A DNA stretch of 59,901 nt. Source: Belliella filtrata. GTDB taxonomy: Bacteria > Bacteroidota > Bacteroidia > Cytophagales > Cyclobacteriaceae. The stretch lies in assembly GCF_022549775.1 (NCBI RefSeq), contig NZ_JAKZGP010000027.1, forward strand, positions 1 through 59,901, read 5' to 3'. Positions 17,699 through 26,236 of the stretch are shown here, one piece after another (within the stretch, counting starts at the first letter, position 1; every line of letters starts with the position of its first letter). The notes under the pieces are model-generated. The model saw only the letters and a program-made list of their open reading frames with translations, had not been told where the DNA came from and ran no database searches. The position numbers and the translations under genes are program-made.

Positions 17699-18769
17699 GT
17701 CTGGTAAGATTCATGGGGTTATGAAAATTGAAAGATTAGACAATTGGTTAAAGACGTTAATAATTGTTTGTTAAATCGTTAATTATCAAGCGATAAGTCT
17801 TGTTTCTTAAGTCTTGACTCTTGCATCTTATATAAAACCCTAGCACAGTGCGCAGCAATGTGGACCGCTGCCAACCAGTTTAGCATCACTTGTTTTTAGG
17901 GTTAGAAATTGAAGACACTGGCCGGGGTTATAACTTTAGATCTTAGATCTAAAATTTTAAATTTAAGATTTGACATAGAGGTATCCTTTGATCATCTTGA
18001 GAATGATTGAGGCTTTACTTTTCACATTGTTCCTTGGTCTATGAATCTTTTCTAGAAAAAAGGCATAGCTGTATTTGGCTAGAAAAACTTCCGTTTTTTC
18101 CAGCTGGTACGGGAACAGTGAAAAGTTCCTGATGGCTAAGAAATGGGGATCTTTCCGATGGTGCTTCTGCAGTAGCTATGTGATCGGAAAGAGTTTGTGA
18201 ACAGGCAAATACTGATTCATCAGAATGCTGTATGGAAAGTATACTGATCACTTCCAATAAGAAAATAAAAGAAGTGTCAATAACTAGATTATTCTCAAAC
18301 TGGGGACTTTATGATGTTTCTTTGAATCTCCTTTAGATGGAAAATCCTTCTGAGCTGATAGGAAGAAAAGCAAGTCTCACCTTCTACCCTATTCACTAGG
18401 GTAAGTTGCGAAAATGCAAAAAGGTCTTTGTTTGAAATGCTCGCTCTCATGGTTTGTAAGAATATAAAAACGAGTCTTGAATTGGTCGAAAAAAGAACAC
18501 TATAGCGTGGGCTTCTACCAACCACATCACAAGGTTCCGACGCCTTCTAAGAATGGTAACGATAGAGCCCAACAGCTATAGTGCATACAAATGTATACAA
18601 AATACCTGTATGGGCATTAATCTACCGTCTCGTCTTAGAATCAAATTGTCGGAATTTGTGATCGAGACTCTTGAATTAATACCAACACTAAATAAGCTTA
18701 AGTAGCTAACTAGTATATCTTTTCCAAATATATAAAAGTTAGTAGAATAAAAAAACATTTTGATAAATT

Positions 18770-18781
18770 TTGTCGCGACAA
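18770..18781. promoter_or_regulatory. 12-bp perfect palindrome upstream of HTH-like gene
   Basis: TTGTCGCGACAA is its own reverse complement and ends 18 bp before ATG 18800. A self-regulating DNA-binding protein often has such a site. The extended TTG reading of the gene would place the palindrome inside the coding region, which is one reason for preferring the ATG. Confidence 0.45.
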
Positions 18782-18799
18782 TTTAAAGTCAATTTGTCT

Positions 18800-19354
18800 A
18801 TGGGACAGATAGACTTAGTAATTGCCAAGCGTGTAAAAAAGAACATAGAATATCTATTGAAGATATCAGATTTGACTTGGGATGCTTTGGCAGAAGGAGC
18901 TAAAGTTTCCTCTCCAACATTACGTAGAGTGTTTGACCTAAATACAAATCTCTCAAAAAGTAATAGAAATAAAATTGAAATTTTTTATGGGATCACATTA
19001 AACACCATAGATAAAGTTTCCATAAAGTCGATTCCTGAAGGTTTTGAGGATGCTCCATTTAATGATTTCAAAAACAACAATACAGGAAACCGTAGTTTTT
19101 TCAAATCTAAAACCAAGTTATCAAAAGCAGCTCATTTTGTTCGTAAGCAAATTCTTAAAGATGATTATTTTAAAGATCCTCATCAGAAAAAAGATATGAT
19201 TAATAGACTAAAGGCATCAAAAAATTATAAAACAATATATACTGATTCTGCTATGGCTAAGGAAATAGAAAGGTTACACAAAGAAGACAAAGTACTGTTT
19301 ATAGAAGACACCTTTTCCAATTCTTCTATTTTTAAATACTTTCGAAAGAATTAA
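18800..19354 (+). CDS. putative HTH-type DNA-binding protein
   Basis: Using ATG 18800 the product is 184 residues. The N-terminal 60 residues (VIAKRVKKNIEYLLKISDLTWDALAEGAKVSSPTLRRVF) look like a weak XRE-type helix-turn-helix, with the recognition helix at SSPTLRRVF. The remainder is a basic, Lys/Asn-rich tail without a recognised domain, with a C-terminal segment TIYTDSAMAKEIERLHKEDKVLFIEDT. Codon use is AT-rich like the defence genes that follow. A role as cargo-region regulator is possible. A TTG start at 18770 would add 10 residues. Confidence 0.65.
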   Translation: MGQIDLVIAKRVKKNIEYLLKISDLTWDALAEGAKVSSPTLRRVFDLNTNLSKSNRNKIEIFYGITLNTIDKVSIKSIPEGFEDAPFNDFKNNNTGNRSFFKSKTKLSKAAHFVRKQILKDDYFKDPHQKKDMINRLKASKNYKTIYTDSAMAKEIERLHKEDKVLFIEDTFSNSSIFKYFRKN

Positions 19355-19572
19355 TGATTTGGGTAACAAAATAATCTTGGAATTTAACAATCCCCACTCA
19401 ATTTAAAGTTAAGTTCTTCATTCATTCATTTTTTACTTTTTACCTTGATGCAAAAAGTAACCAAAAAAATAATAATTTCGAACGCTCCCCCACTATCACC
19501 ATCGCCGGCTCGCTCGAAATTCGTTCCTGTCTGCATAAGGCGGCTAAAGTTGAAAATAAAAAGTTTTTTCAG

Positions 19573-19720
19573 TGAAAAATACCCTGTAGTTGGTATTTTA
19601 TGTTAAGATCGGAATGGGTATGTTTGGTGATAATTAAGAAATATCAGTAACACTTATGAGTATAGCATGCCATATGGCATACATAGCGTAAGAGTTGCGG
19701 AGAGCAAACGTTAGCTGCAA
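19573..19720 (+). repeat. ~145-bp leader repeat, copy A (before the PIN-HEPN genes)
   Basis: It matches copy B at 24658-24802 over its whole length, with the order AAAATACCCT-TAGTTGGTATTTTATG, GATCGGAATGG, TATGTTTGG, AAATATCAG, a GCATGCCATATGGCAT palindromic core and GTTGCGGAGAG. The outer palindrome arms are degenerate in this copy. It ends in AACGTTAGCTGC, the first boundary motif of the PIN-HEPN unit. It precedes an unrelated gene from copy B, so the leader, not the gene, is conserved. Confidence 0.85.
19707..19718 (+). repeat. unit boundary motif (left) of the PIN-HEPN cassette-like unit
   Basis: AACGTTAGCTGC is complementary, 11 of 12 bases, to GCAGCTAACATT at 21600-21611. In integron cassettes the first bases after the crossover are complementary to the R'' box at the far end of the same cassette, and the pattern here is the same. 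Confidence 0.55.
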
Positions 19721-19741
19721 GCTTGAAAACACAAACTGCAA

Positions 19742-21133
19742 ATGATAAAAATATATTTCGATTGGAACGTAATGTCGCAAATAAAAAATGGTGACCATAA
19801 AGAGTTAAGAGAAATAATTTTTGATAATGAAAAATTATTCATTCCTTTTTCTACTTCTCATATTGGAGATATATTTTCTAGCTTTAAAGAAACAGACACA
19901 CAAAGAGATTATATAGAATCAGATTTAAACTTTATTTCCGAGTTAACTAAAGACAAATGTTTAATGAACACAGGAAAAGATGTTGTGCTTGATTTTTACC
20001 CACCTAAAGAACTTTTTGAACAAAGAATTGAGGAAAAAGACCTTTTTAACGATATAAGTCTTGATGGATTAATGAAAATTTTCGAACAGGATGACCTCAT
20101 TAAAAGTATTGGAAAATCGCTTATTAATCTGCTTAAATCAATACCTCTCGAAGAATCATTCAAGCAAGCATTTGAAAATCCAGAAAGTGCTGAACAAATG
20201 GACAAAATGTTTCCAGGACTTAAAGAAAATCCGACAATGGAAGGATTTTTTAAGAGTTTTAGTAAAATGAACTTAAACCTTAACGAATCTGACGGATATC
20301 AAGAATTAAGAAAAACTGTTCAAGGAGGAATGGGAATTAATAGAGATAAGATTTTTGACTCAGATGACCCATATAAAATAATTGACGGGAAATATAAAAA
20401 AATTGGTACTAGCCCAAATCAATTTATAGATAATTCAAAAAATGCACCCGAGTGGTTTAATGAAATCACAAATGAATATCTTTTACTTGATATGCACGGC
20501 TATCAAGAAGATAAAGTAAACATAAAAAAAGGAAGAAAAGAAACATTTAGAAATACAACAGAAGATGCATTTCACGCTGCATTTGCTTCTACTTGTAGTT
20601 TTTATGTAATAAACGACAATAAATCATATAAGAAAACTAAATTGATTTATGAAAAACTCGGAATTAATACAATAGTTTTTAAACCGTCTGAATTCATAGA
20701 ATACTATCAAAAATATCTTGATATAAAAGATGCTATTTTAAATTTCAGAATACCATTCGAAATAATCAAAACGGCTGAATTTTATGAAGAAGTAATGGAA
20801 TCAGCAACTTTAAGAACTTATTACGTTCCATTCTTTTTCTTTGGGTTTTTTAATAAAATTATGGTTCTAATTCCTAATGATGGTAGTGATACAATTTTTC
20901 TTTTAAGTCAAAATGGCCCAAGTAATCATAGAATTTACTCAATGGAAATCCAGCATTTACATAAACAATTATGTGAAATACTTGGAGATGATATTGAGAA
21001 CTTGGGACAGATTAAAGATGAAGAATTTAAAGAAAAAGAATGGGTTGGAAGAAAATGGATATTAGGTGAAATTACTTTCCGATTGACAAGACCAAACGGT
21101 CATTTTCAATTATATTTTGACCAGCAAAATTAA
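19742..21133 (+). CDS. PIN-domain-like putative nuclease
   Basis: The 463-residue protein opens with IKIYFDWNVMSQIKNG, the first-strand Asp motif of PIN-like nucleases (Asp7). It ends its nuclease part near residues 276-300 with TTEDAFHAAFASTCSFYVINDNKSY, where the acidic DAFHAA and VINDN resemble the remaining PIN acidic residues. A long insertion of about 200 residues lies between them, and a C-terminal ~110 residues are unassigned. PIN proteins are metal-dependent RNases or toxins. A HEPN protein gene follows 4 bp after the stop, so the pair could act as an RNA-targeting toxin module. I do not recognise a named system. Confidence 0.72.
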   Translation: MIKIYFDWNVMSQIKNGDHKELREIIFDNEKLFIPFSTSHIGDIFSSFKETDTQRDYIESDLNFISELTKDKCLMNTGKDVVLDFYPPKELFEQRIEEKDLFNDISLDGLMKIFEQDDLIKSIGKSLINLLKSIPLEESFKQAFENPESAEQMDKMFPGLKENPTMEGFFKSFSKMNLNLNESDGYQELRKTVQGGMGINRDKIFDSDDPYKIIDGKYKKIGTSPNQFIDNSKNAPEWFNEITNEYLLLDMHGYQEDKVNIKKGRKETFRNTTEDAFHAAFASTCSFYVINDNKSYKKTKLIYEKLGINTIVFKPSEFIEYYQKYLDIKDAILNFRIPFEIIKTAEFYEEVMESATLRTYYVPFFFFGFFNKIMVLIPNDGSDTIFLLSQNGPSNHRIYSMEIQHLHKQLCEILGDDIENLGQIKDEEFKEKEWVGRKWILGEITFRLTRPNGHFQLYFDQQN

Positions 21134-21137
21134 ATTT

Positions 21138-21623
21138 ATGGGAATTCAAAATGGCAAATACGATGTAGAGTTAATTCGCAGAACAAAAGAATTAATTAAA
21201 TCATATAAGGGTAAATACAACCTGACACTTTTAATGAATGGAATTTTGAGTTTAATTGTCTTACCACAACAACACAATGCAAGAGTAAGAAAACTTAATT
21301 TTATGAATAAGGATTTAAATGATATTCCAGAAATCCAATTTGTTTTGAACTCACCAAATTTTCATTTTGACAGACGTGGAAATAATAATGACTTGAAGAA
21401 TCTATTAACCCGAATAAGAAACGGAATCGCTCATCAAAGAATTGAATCGATTAGTGAGGACAATAAATGGAAAGGAGTAATCATACAAGACGGTCAAAAT
21501 GGAAATATTGGACTAAATCTCGAACTTAAAACCTCTGAATTAAGAAAATTTGCATTCTATATTGCAGATGAATACTTAAAGGAACTGAATAAAAAGCCAG
21601 CAGCTAACATTGTGATGAATTAA
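21138..21623 (+). CDS. HEPN-like protein paired with the PIN protein
   Basis: The start at ATG 21138 lies 4 bp after the PIN gene; the longer TTG reading from 21117 would overlap it. The 161-residue protein has an acidic helical fold with RIRNGIAH, the R-x4-H motif of HEPN RNases, close to the middle. HEPN proteins cut RNA or serve as sensors in many toxin and anti-phage systems. The stop codon falls after the boundary motif GCAGCTAAC (21600-21611), so the last residues KPAANIVMN are encoded by that boundary. This suggests that the native end was lost or that the gene naturally ends inside the boundary. Confidence 0.7.
   Translation: MGIQNGKYDVELIRRTKELIKSYKGKYNLTLLMNGILSLIVLPQQHNARVRKLNFMNKDLNDIPEIQFVLNSPNFHFDRRGNNNDLKNLLTRIRNGIAHQRIESISEDNKWKGVIIQDGQNGNIGLNLELKTSELRKFAFYIADEYLKELNKKPAANIVMN
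21600..21611 (+). repeat. unit boundary motif (right) of the PIN-HEPN unit
   Basis: GCAGCTAACATT is the partner of 19707-19718. It lies inside the 3' end of the HEPN gene and 30 bp before the STAND gene. The next gene therefore belongs outside the PIN-HEPN unit if this is a cassette end. Confidence 0.5.
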
Positions 21624-21641
21624 TAAAAAACGAATCTAAAT

Positions 21642-24401
21642 ATGACTACTGAACAAATTCTTAGAATTAAAAGCGCAATGATTATTTATTCTCTCGAAAC
21701 AAGCCTTGGAAACTTCGTGCTTAGTTCTGAATTTCAAGATAGTATTTCTGAAAATAATATATCAGGAATTACAAATAGACTCAAAGAAGGTCAAAATTTC
21801 TCTGACAAGGACAATATCACATTACTTATTGAATCAAGTTATTTGGATGAAGTTTTCAACTTTGCAATCGACATAACAAAAGGCACTTCCTATGAAGTTA
21901 AAATGAGGTCATTGAAGGATTTTTGTTCTACATTAAATATTTTTGATATAAGAAATGCAATAAGTCATCCAAACAGACCTTTTCCTGACACTTATTGGTT
22001 TAGAGCAGCTACTATCGCAAGTGACCCATTAATTTTACAGTTAGGGTTAGGAGAGGTTAGGCAGGCATTAAATGCAGCTCAAGCTGAACAATTATCACCA
22101 CCACCTGATGATTGGATTAACAATGTAAAGTGGGCTATTCCTAATACTTTGCCTGAGTCATTTGACCATGAAATAACCGGATTACTTGGAAGAGATTCAG
22201 AAACTAAAGATCTGGAATCTACTATTTCAAAAGCTAGAAATAATTTGGTTGCAATTGTTGCTCCTGGTGGTGTTGGAAAAACAGCTTTAATCTTGCAGTT
22301 TTTAAAGGATATTAGCCTAAACCCTAAATGGTCTACAAAAATCAATGCTATTCTTTTTTGTACATTAAAAAATGAAAGATTAACCCCAGATGGAATTGAA
22401 AAAATAGAGGCTATAAATGGAATTGACCAGATAAAGACCTCATTGTTAGATGATTTAAATTCAATTTATCTTGACAAAAAATTTGATTCCTTTGAGGGTG
22501 CAACTACACAGCTCGAATCAGAAAAGATACTAATTTGTATTGATAACCTTGAAACATTATTAGTTCATTCCCAAGAGGAATTTTTAAATTTCAATGAGTC
22601 ATTACCTTTATTATGGAAAGTAATTGTGACAAGTAGAATTTCAATTGATTCTGCCACAACTGTTCCTATACAACCTTTGGGTAAAAGACATGCGGTTAAT
22701 TTATGTAGAAATTATTTTAAAAGAAGAGGCGTAAGCAGCTTCAAACAAGAGGATTTAGAAAACATTGCCTTTAGAGCAAATAATAACCCACTTGCTATAC
22801 GACTAACTGTAGACCTATATGTTAAAGGCATCGATATTGCAGAATCAATAAGCAAATCACAAAAAGATATTGCTGCATTTTCATATAACAACCTTATCGA
22901 ATCGCTAAAGGAATACTCAATTTGGATTTTGGAGGCAATTTACGTTTCGGGTCAAGTCAGTAAATCTCAATTACTTGACCTATTGGAGTTATCAAATGAT
23001 GAAATTTCAGAATCTATTAACGAACTGTCTAAAACTAGTTTAGTAGTTAGAGATACGAGTGAGACTGGAAATGACCAATTCAAACTAAGTGATTCAATTA
23101 AAGACCTTTTGCTTGTTAACCCTATTAATATTGAAGTTCGGAGTAAGATTTCAAATAAGGTAAAGGAGCGAAAAAACAAAATTCAAGAACAATTAAATCG
23201 AAATCAAATATTAGGAATTAATGAGTTTGATGTAGAATTCATTTCAGAAAACATATCAGATACAATTAGAGCTTTAGTTGTTGACTTAAATAAGGCATTG
23301 GCAAGACCTTTTGCTAAGCGAAATCATTTTGATTTAGTAAATCTCAAAAATAGATTTACTGAACTAATAGCATATAATTCATCTAATCATGAATTGCTAT
23401 TTCACTATTCAAGAATCTTAAAAGGGATAAGAGATGAAGCAGGAGAAACACAAGTAATTGAGGAAGCATTGAAACATGATAATTCCAATCCTAGATATTT
23501 ATTTGCGAAAGGTTTAATTCTCTTTCATCAAAAGGATTCTGAAAAGGCTAATGAAATATTTGAGAAGCTCTTAAATAATGGTTATGGGAATCCAGAGAAT
23601 TCTTCAAAAAAGTATTCGTCTTCTTTGACCAAATTGAATTTTCTATGCCTGTTAAATATTGGACGATATACAGAAATTTTGGAAAGAAGCATTGATTGGA
23701 AAAATGAAAGCGACTGGAAAGTTATGATGGGTACATACAGGGCAACAGCTTTGAAACGTACAGTTGAAATAAAAAGGCACAATTATCCAGAAAAAGAGAA
23801 AGCTTATTCTAAAATTCTGGATATATATGAATTCATTTTTCAAAAGGAAAGTTATCCCTACCTTGCTTGCAATGAAACGCTTAAATTTTTAAAGGATCTA
23901 TCAAGTTTTAATATTAATGCCTCATTTTCGAATGATTTCGTTTATAAATTCATCGAATTTGTTGCGAATCATTTTTTCAATATTGTATCCGCAATCAAAG
24001 GGCAATCAATAGACAATTCAGATAATAGAACATTTTTAGAAGGCCTACGAAATATAAAATTTGAGTCTGCGGAAAATCCCCTGAAAAATTCAAAATGGTT
24101 CACTCCAGTTAAGGTGGAGCAATATGATAAAGAGCATATTGAGGAATTACTTGATGAGGGTTATACTATCGTGCGTGTAAATAATATACCTGAAAATAGC
24201 TTTGGGATGTCAAGCTTTATATTTGCAAAAGATGAGGAAGGAAATGATTTCTTTCTCCATGTTGATAATTTTGAACATGGATGGACAAGATGGGGATATA
24301 TAAAATTACATGATAAATTGGGAATTAAATATGAAAGGCTTTCAAATGATAAAGCAACAGTTCCTTATGAAATCCTTGAAATAGACAAATTTGAAATATA
24401 A
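21642..24401 (+). CDS. HEPN plus NB-ARC-like STAND ATPase with helical repeats, probable anti-phage protein
   Basis: The 919-residue protein has four parts. Residues 1-150 are a HEPN domain with RNAISH (Arg104-His109). Residues about 170-400 form a STAND ATPase with Walker A APGGVGKT (207-214), Walker B ILICIDN (296-302), a VIVTSR segment and an NNNPLAI box like the GLPL box of NB-ARC proteins. Residues about 400-800 are helical, TPR-like repeats, the usual sensor region. The final ~90 residues are a compact beta-rich domain (FGMSSFIFAKDEEGNDFFLHVDN). The layout matches bacterial NLR-like defence proteins in which ligand binding to the repeats activates an N-terminal RNase. The specific family is not recognised. 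It follows the HEPN gene by 18 bp. Confidence 0.8.
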   Translation: MTTEQILRIKSAMIIYSLETSLGNFVLSSEFQDSISENNISGITNRLKEGQNFSDKDNITLLIESSYLDEVFNFAIDITKGTSYEVKMRSLKDFCSTLNIFDIRNAISHPNRPFPDTYWFRAATIASDPLILQLGLGEVRQALNAAQAEQLSPPPDDWINNVKWAIPNTLPESFDHEITGLLGRDSETKDLESTISKARNNLVAIVAPGGVGKTALILQFLKDISLNPKWSTKINAILFCTLKNERLTPDGIEKIEAINGIDQIKTSLLDDLNSIYLDKKFDSFEGATTQLESEKILICIDNLETLLVHSQEEFLNFNESLPLLWKVIVTSRISIDSATTVPIQPLGKRHAVNLCRNYFKRRGVSSFKQEDLENIAFRANNNPLAIRLTVDLYVKGIDIAESISKSQKDIAAFSYNNLIESLKEYSIWILEAIYVSGQVSKSQLLDLLELSNDEISESINELSKTSLVVRDTSETGNDQFKLSDSIKDLLLVNPINIEVRSKISNKVKERKNKIQEQLNRNQILGINEFDVEFISENISDTIRALVVDLNKALARPFAKRNHFDLVNLKNRFTELIAYNSSNHELLFHYSRILKGIRDEAGETQVIEEALKHDNSNPRYLFAKGLILFHQKDSEKANEIFEKLLNNGYGNPENSSKKYSSSLTKLNFLCLLNIGRYTEILERSIDWKNESDWKVMMGTYRATALKRTVEIKRHNYPEKEKAYSKILDIYEFIFQKESYPYLACNETLKFLKDLSSFNINASFSNDFVYKFIEFVANHFFNIVSAIKGQSIDNSDNRTFLEGLRNIKFESAENPLKNSKWFTPVKVEQYDKEHIEELLDEGYTIVRVNNIPENSFGMSSFIFAKDEEGNDFFLHVDNFEHGWTRWGYIKLHDKLGIKYERLSNDKATVPYEILEIDKFEI

Positions 24402-24657
24402 CTCATCACAGTCGAGGTACTGTCTTAAATTCCAAGTAATTTTTAAAGGTTTTTATTAAATTTACAATAGCGAAAAGAGGGCTTCAGGCGATTCGTTGCA
24501 CGGAAGTTCATCTACCCACAATGCCACCGCCGACCCGGATCTCCGTCTTCCCGCCCGCATCAGGCGGTTTGTAGTAGAAGTGGAAGGAGCAGAAAGTTGT
24601 CATTATCACCATGAATTTTTTGAAAGCCTCTTATATGGGGTTTTATTTTTTTTACCT

Positions 24658-24802
24658 TGAAAAATACCCTTTAGTTGGTATTTTATGTTAAGATCGGAAT
24701 GGTTATGTTTGGTAATTGGGAAATATCAGCAACACTTGTGCCTATAGCATGCCATATGGCATGCTATAGGCACAAGTTGCGGAGAGTAAAATGTAGTGGC
24801 AA
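24658..24802 (+). repeat. ~145-bp leader repeat, copy B, with a 44-bp perfect palindrome
   Basis: It is the better preserved partner of copy A at 19573. Positions 24734-24777 form a perfect palindrome whose half-site is ACTTGTGCCTATAGCATGCC followed by AT. A conserved TATGTTTG (24704-24711) may be a Bacteroidota -7 promoter box. The copy ends GTTGCGGAGAGTAAAATGTAGTGGCAA, placing a boundary motif 18 bp before the next start. Confidence 0.88.
24789..24801 (+). repeat. unit boundary motif (left) of the GIY-YIG-like unit
   Basis: AAATGTAGTGGCA complements TGCCACTAACATTT at 25766-25779 with one single-base gap. The relation is the same as for the PIN-HEPN unit. Confidence 0.55.
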
Positions 24803-24818
24803 TTTAAACGAAACAGAA

Positions 24819-25763
24819 ATGAGTAAAAGACTACCAACAGAATTTGCAATAAATATGAACTTGGAGAAAATGATTATTCTTCAACAGCCAGAACTAAAAT
24901 TGGTATCAGAATTCAACTATTTTGATAAAAATAGCCCTTGTCATATTTATTTCATTTGTAAAAAGCCAAGACTAACTATAATTCCAGAAAAATTTGAAGC
25001 AACTGAGGAATATATAAAAATGACTTTTGGAGTTAATAGGAAAGGAAAAATAGAAGAAATAGAATATAAGTTTGCCAACAATTTTGACACAGAAGATATT
25101 GAAATCATCTCTGAATATCCATTTAACATATTTCAGTTAAAAAGCAAAGGAGAGCAATTAGTTGACGCAAAAGTTTCTCCATTCTTGCAAACTTTAGTAT
25201 CAGGAGACTTTTTAAATTTGGAGGTTCTTTATATCGGACAATCTTATGGCGTAGATGGTGCAAGGACTGCACCAGATAGGTTAGTAAGTCATTCTACTTT
25301 ACAAGGAATTTATGCTGAAGCTATAATCAATAACCCCGATAGTGAGATTTATTTAGCATTAGCATCATTTGCTCAAATAAATTTAATGATGATGGACGGA
25401 CGGACAAAATTTTCAACAGAGGAGCTACTAGAGGATGATATTAGAAGGAAAAAAGTGTCCGAGAGACTCAATTGGGGAGGCATAAATGAACAACAGAAGA
25501 TAAACTTTACAGAGGCTGCATTAATTCGATATTTTCAACCAAAGTATAACAAAATCTATAAAGACACTTTTCCTAATCCAGCACATTCGACCTATTCAGA
25601 ATGTTATGAATTGGACATAAACGCAGTTTGTATAGAATTGCAGACTTATGAAATGATTAATTGTTGTTTTTATTCAGATGAAGTTAAACCAGCACCCTGG
25701 AATATGCATCATTTTTTACTAAATTCAGAAGAAGAACGGAAAAGTATGTTTGAAATAATATAA
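24819..25763 (+). CDS. GIY-YIG-like putative nuclease
   Basis: The start is set at ATG 24819; the longer frame from 24675 runs through the palindrome and is not credible. The 314-residue product has an unassigned N-terminal ~130 residues and then a region with LEVLYIGQS (about 134-142), Arg154 and His158 in RLVSHSTLQ, and TEAALIRYFQPKYN (Glu232 and Asn). These match the order YIG, R, H, E, N of GIY-YIG nucleases, although the first GIY strand is replaced by a diverged segment. A role in DNA cleavage is inferred. It stands alone between matched boundary motifs. Confidence 0.6.
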   Translation: MSKRLPTEFAINMNLEKMIILQQPELKLVSEFNYFDKNSPCHIYFICKKPRLTIIPEKFEATEEYIKMTFGVNRKGKIEEIEYKFANNFDTEDIEIISEYPFNIFQLKSKGEQLVDAKVSPFLQTLVSGDFLNLEVLYIGQSYGVDGARTAPDRLVSHSTLQGIYAEAIINNPDSEIYLALASFAQINLMMMDGRTKFSTEELLEDDIRRKKVSERLNWGGINEQQKINFTEAALIRYFQPKYNKIYKDTFPNPAHSTYSECYELDINAVCIELQTYEMINCCFYSDEVKPAPWNMHHFLLNSEEERKSMFEII

Positions 25764-26236
25764 ACTGCCACTAACATTTAGCCTACTAGAGAAAAGCCCT
25801 CGAAAAAAGGCCCTAATAGGAGAAAAAATCTATCAGGGCTTTTTCTAGTGGCTGTTGACTGACATCCGCAGGGTGAAGGGTTTGCTAGGTGGAATAGCAA
25901 GTTGATTGGTGGATTTTAGGAAGTGGTTGTTTTAGTTTTTGGTTGTATTTAAGAGATTCTGCTTTTGTTTGGGGATGGAATCTCCTTACCTAATATTTGG
26001 GTATTTGATATTCTTGCATGTCTTGATACCAATTATTGATTTTTAGATCATGTAATTGGATCAAGAAGATGCGTGATTGAATAAGATTGGTCTTAGGAAA
26101 GAAAGTTGGGATTAGTTGAGAGAATTAAAAAAGAAATGGATAAATTCAGACTGACAAACAAAAGCAAGAAATCAGAATAAATCGAAGTGGTTGGTTAGAG
26201 TTAGGTAAAAGCTTAAAAAAAACCAGTTTTAATGGA
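25764..26236. other. non-coding region with boundary motif and long-stem hairpin
   Basis: It starts with the right boundary motif of the GIY-YIG-like unit (TGCCACTAACATTT, 25766) and a hairpin at 25785-25849, which is described separately. From 25850 to 26236 I see only AT- and G/T-rich sequence with no gene. Confidence 0.55.
25785..25849 (+). terminator. long-stem hairpin, likely terminator
   Basis: ACTAGAGAAAAGCCCT pairs with AGGGCTTTTTCTAGT around a ~34-nt loop, with one unpaired base. It ends the GIY-YIG-like transcript. An alternative is that it is part of a recombination site, because a TAGTGGC directly to its right (25846-25852) complements the boundary motif at 25766. Confidence 0.6.

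Larger units (their letters stand above)
17132..18799. other. 1.7-kb non-coding region with repeats and hairpins
   Basis: No credible gene is seen; the open frames here are short and lack family features. It holds two copies of a ~40-bp repeat with different but self-complementary arms (17287 and 17658), a 10-bp stem AGGTCGGTGG / CCACCGACCT at 17469-17513 and a near-palindrome around TTTAGATC / GATCTAAA at 17933-17951. The tlpA operon promoter should lie just right of 17131. The rest looks like decayed or repeat-derived sequence at the edge of the cargo region. Confidence 0.6.
19355..19741. other. non-coding leader before the PIN-HEPN genes
   Basis: It holds a short inverted repeat ACTTTTT...AAAAAGT near 19433-19457 of a kind common in Cytophagales intergenic DNA, a TTTCGA...TCGAAA pair, and repeat copy A at 19573-19720, which contains a TATGTTTG box (19619-19626) resembling the Bacteroidota -7 element and a degenerate palindrome. 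No gene is visible. Confidence 0.6.
24402..24818. other. non-coding region with leader repeat copy B
   Basis: Between the STAND gene and the next gene there is no credible coding sequence. It contains repeat copy B (24658-24802) with its 44-bp perfect palindrome. The left part, 24402-24657, shows no structure that I can assign apart from an ATAACTCATCACAG start partly complementary to TGTGATGA at 21611-21618 before the STAND gene. Confidence 0.6.

Noticed and set aside
24675-24818. Extended N-terminus of the GIY-YIG-like protein
   Set aside because: The extension would be translated through the leader repeat and its 44-bp palindrome. Copy A of the same leader has no coding role, so ATG 24819 is used.
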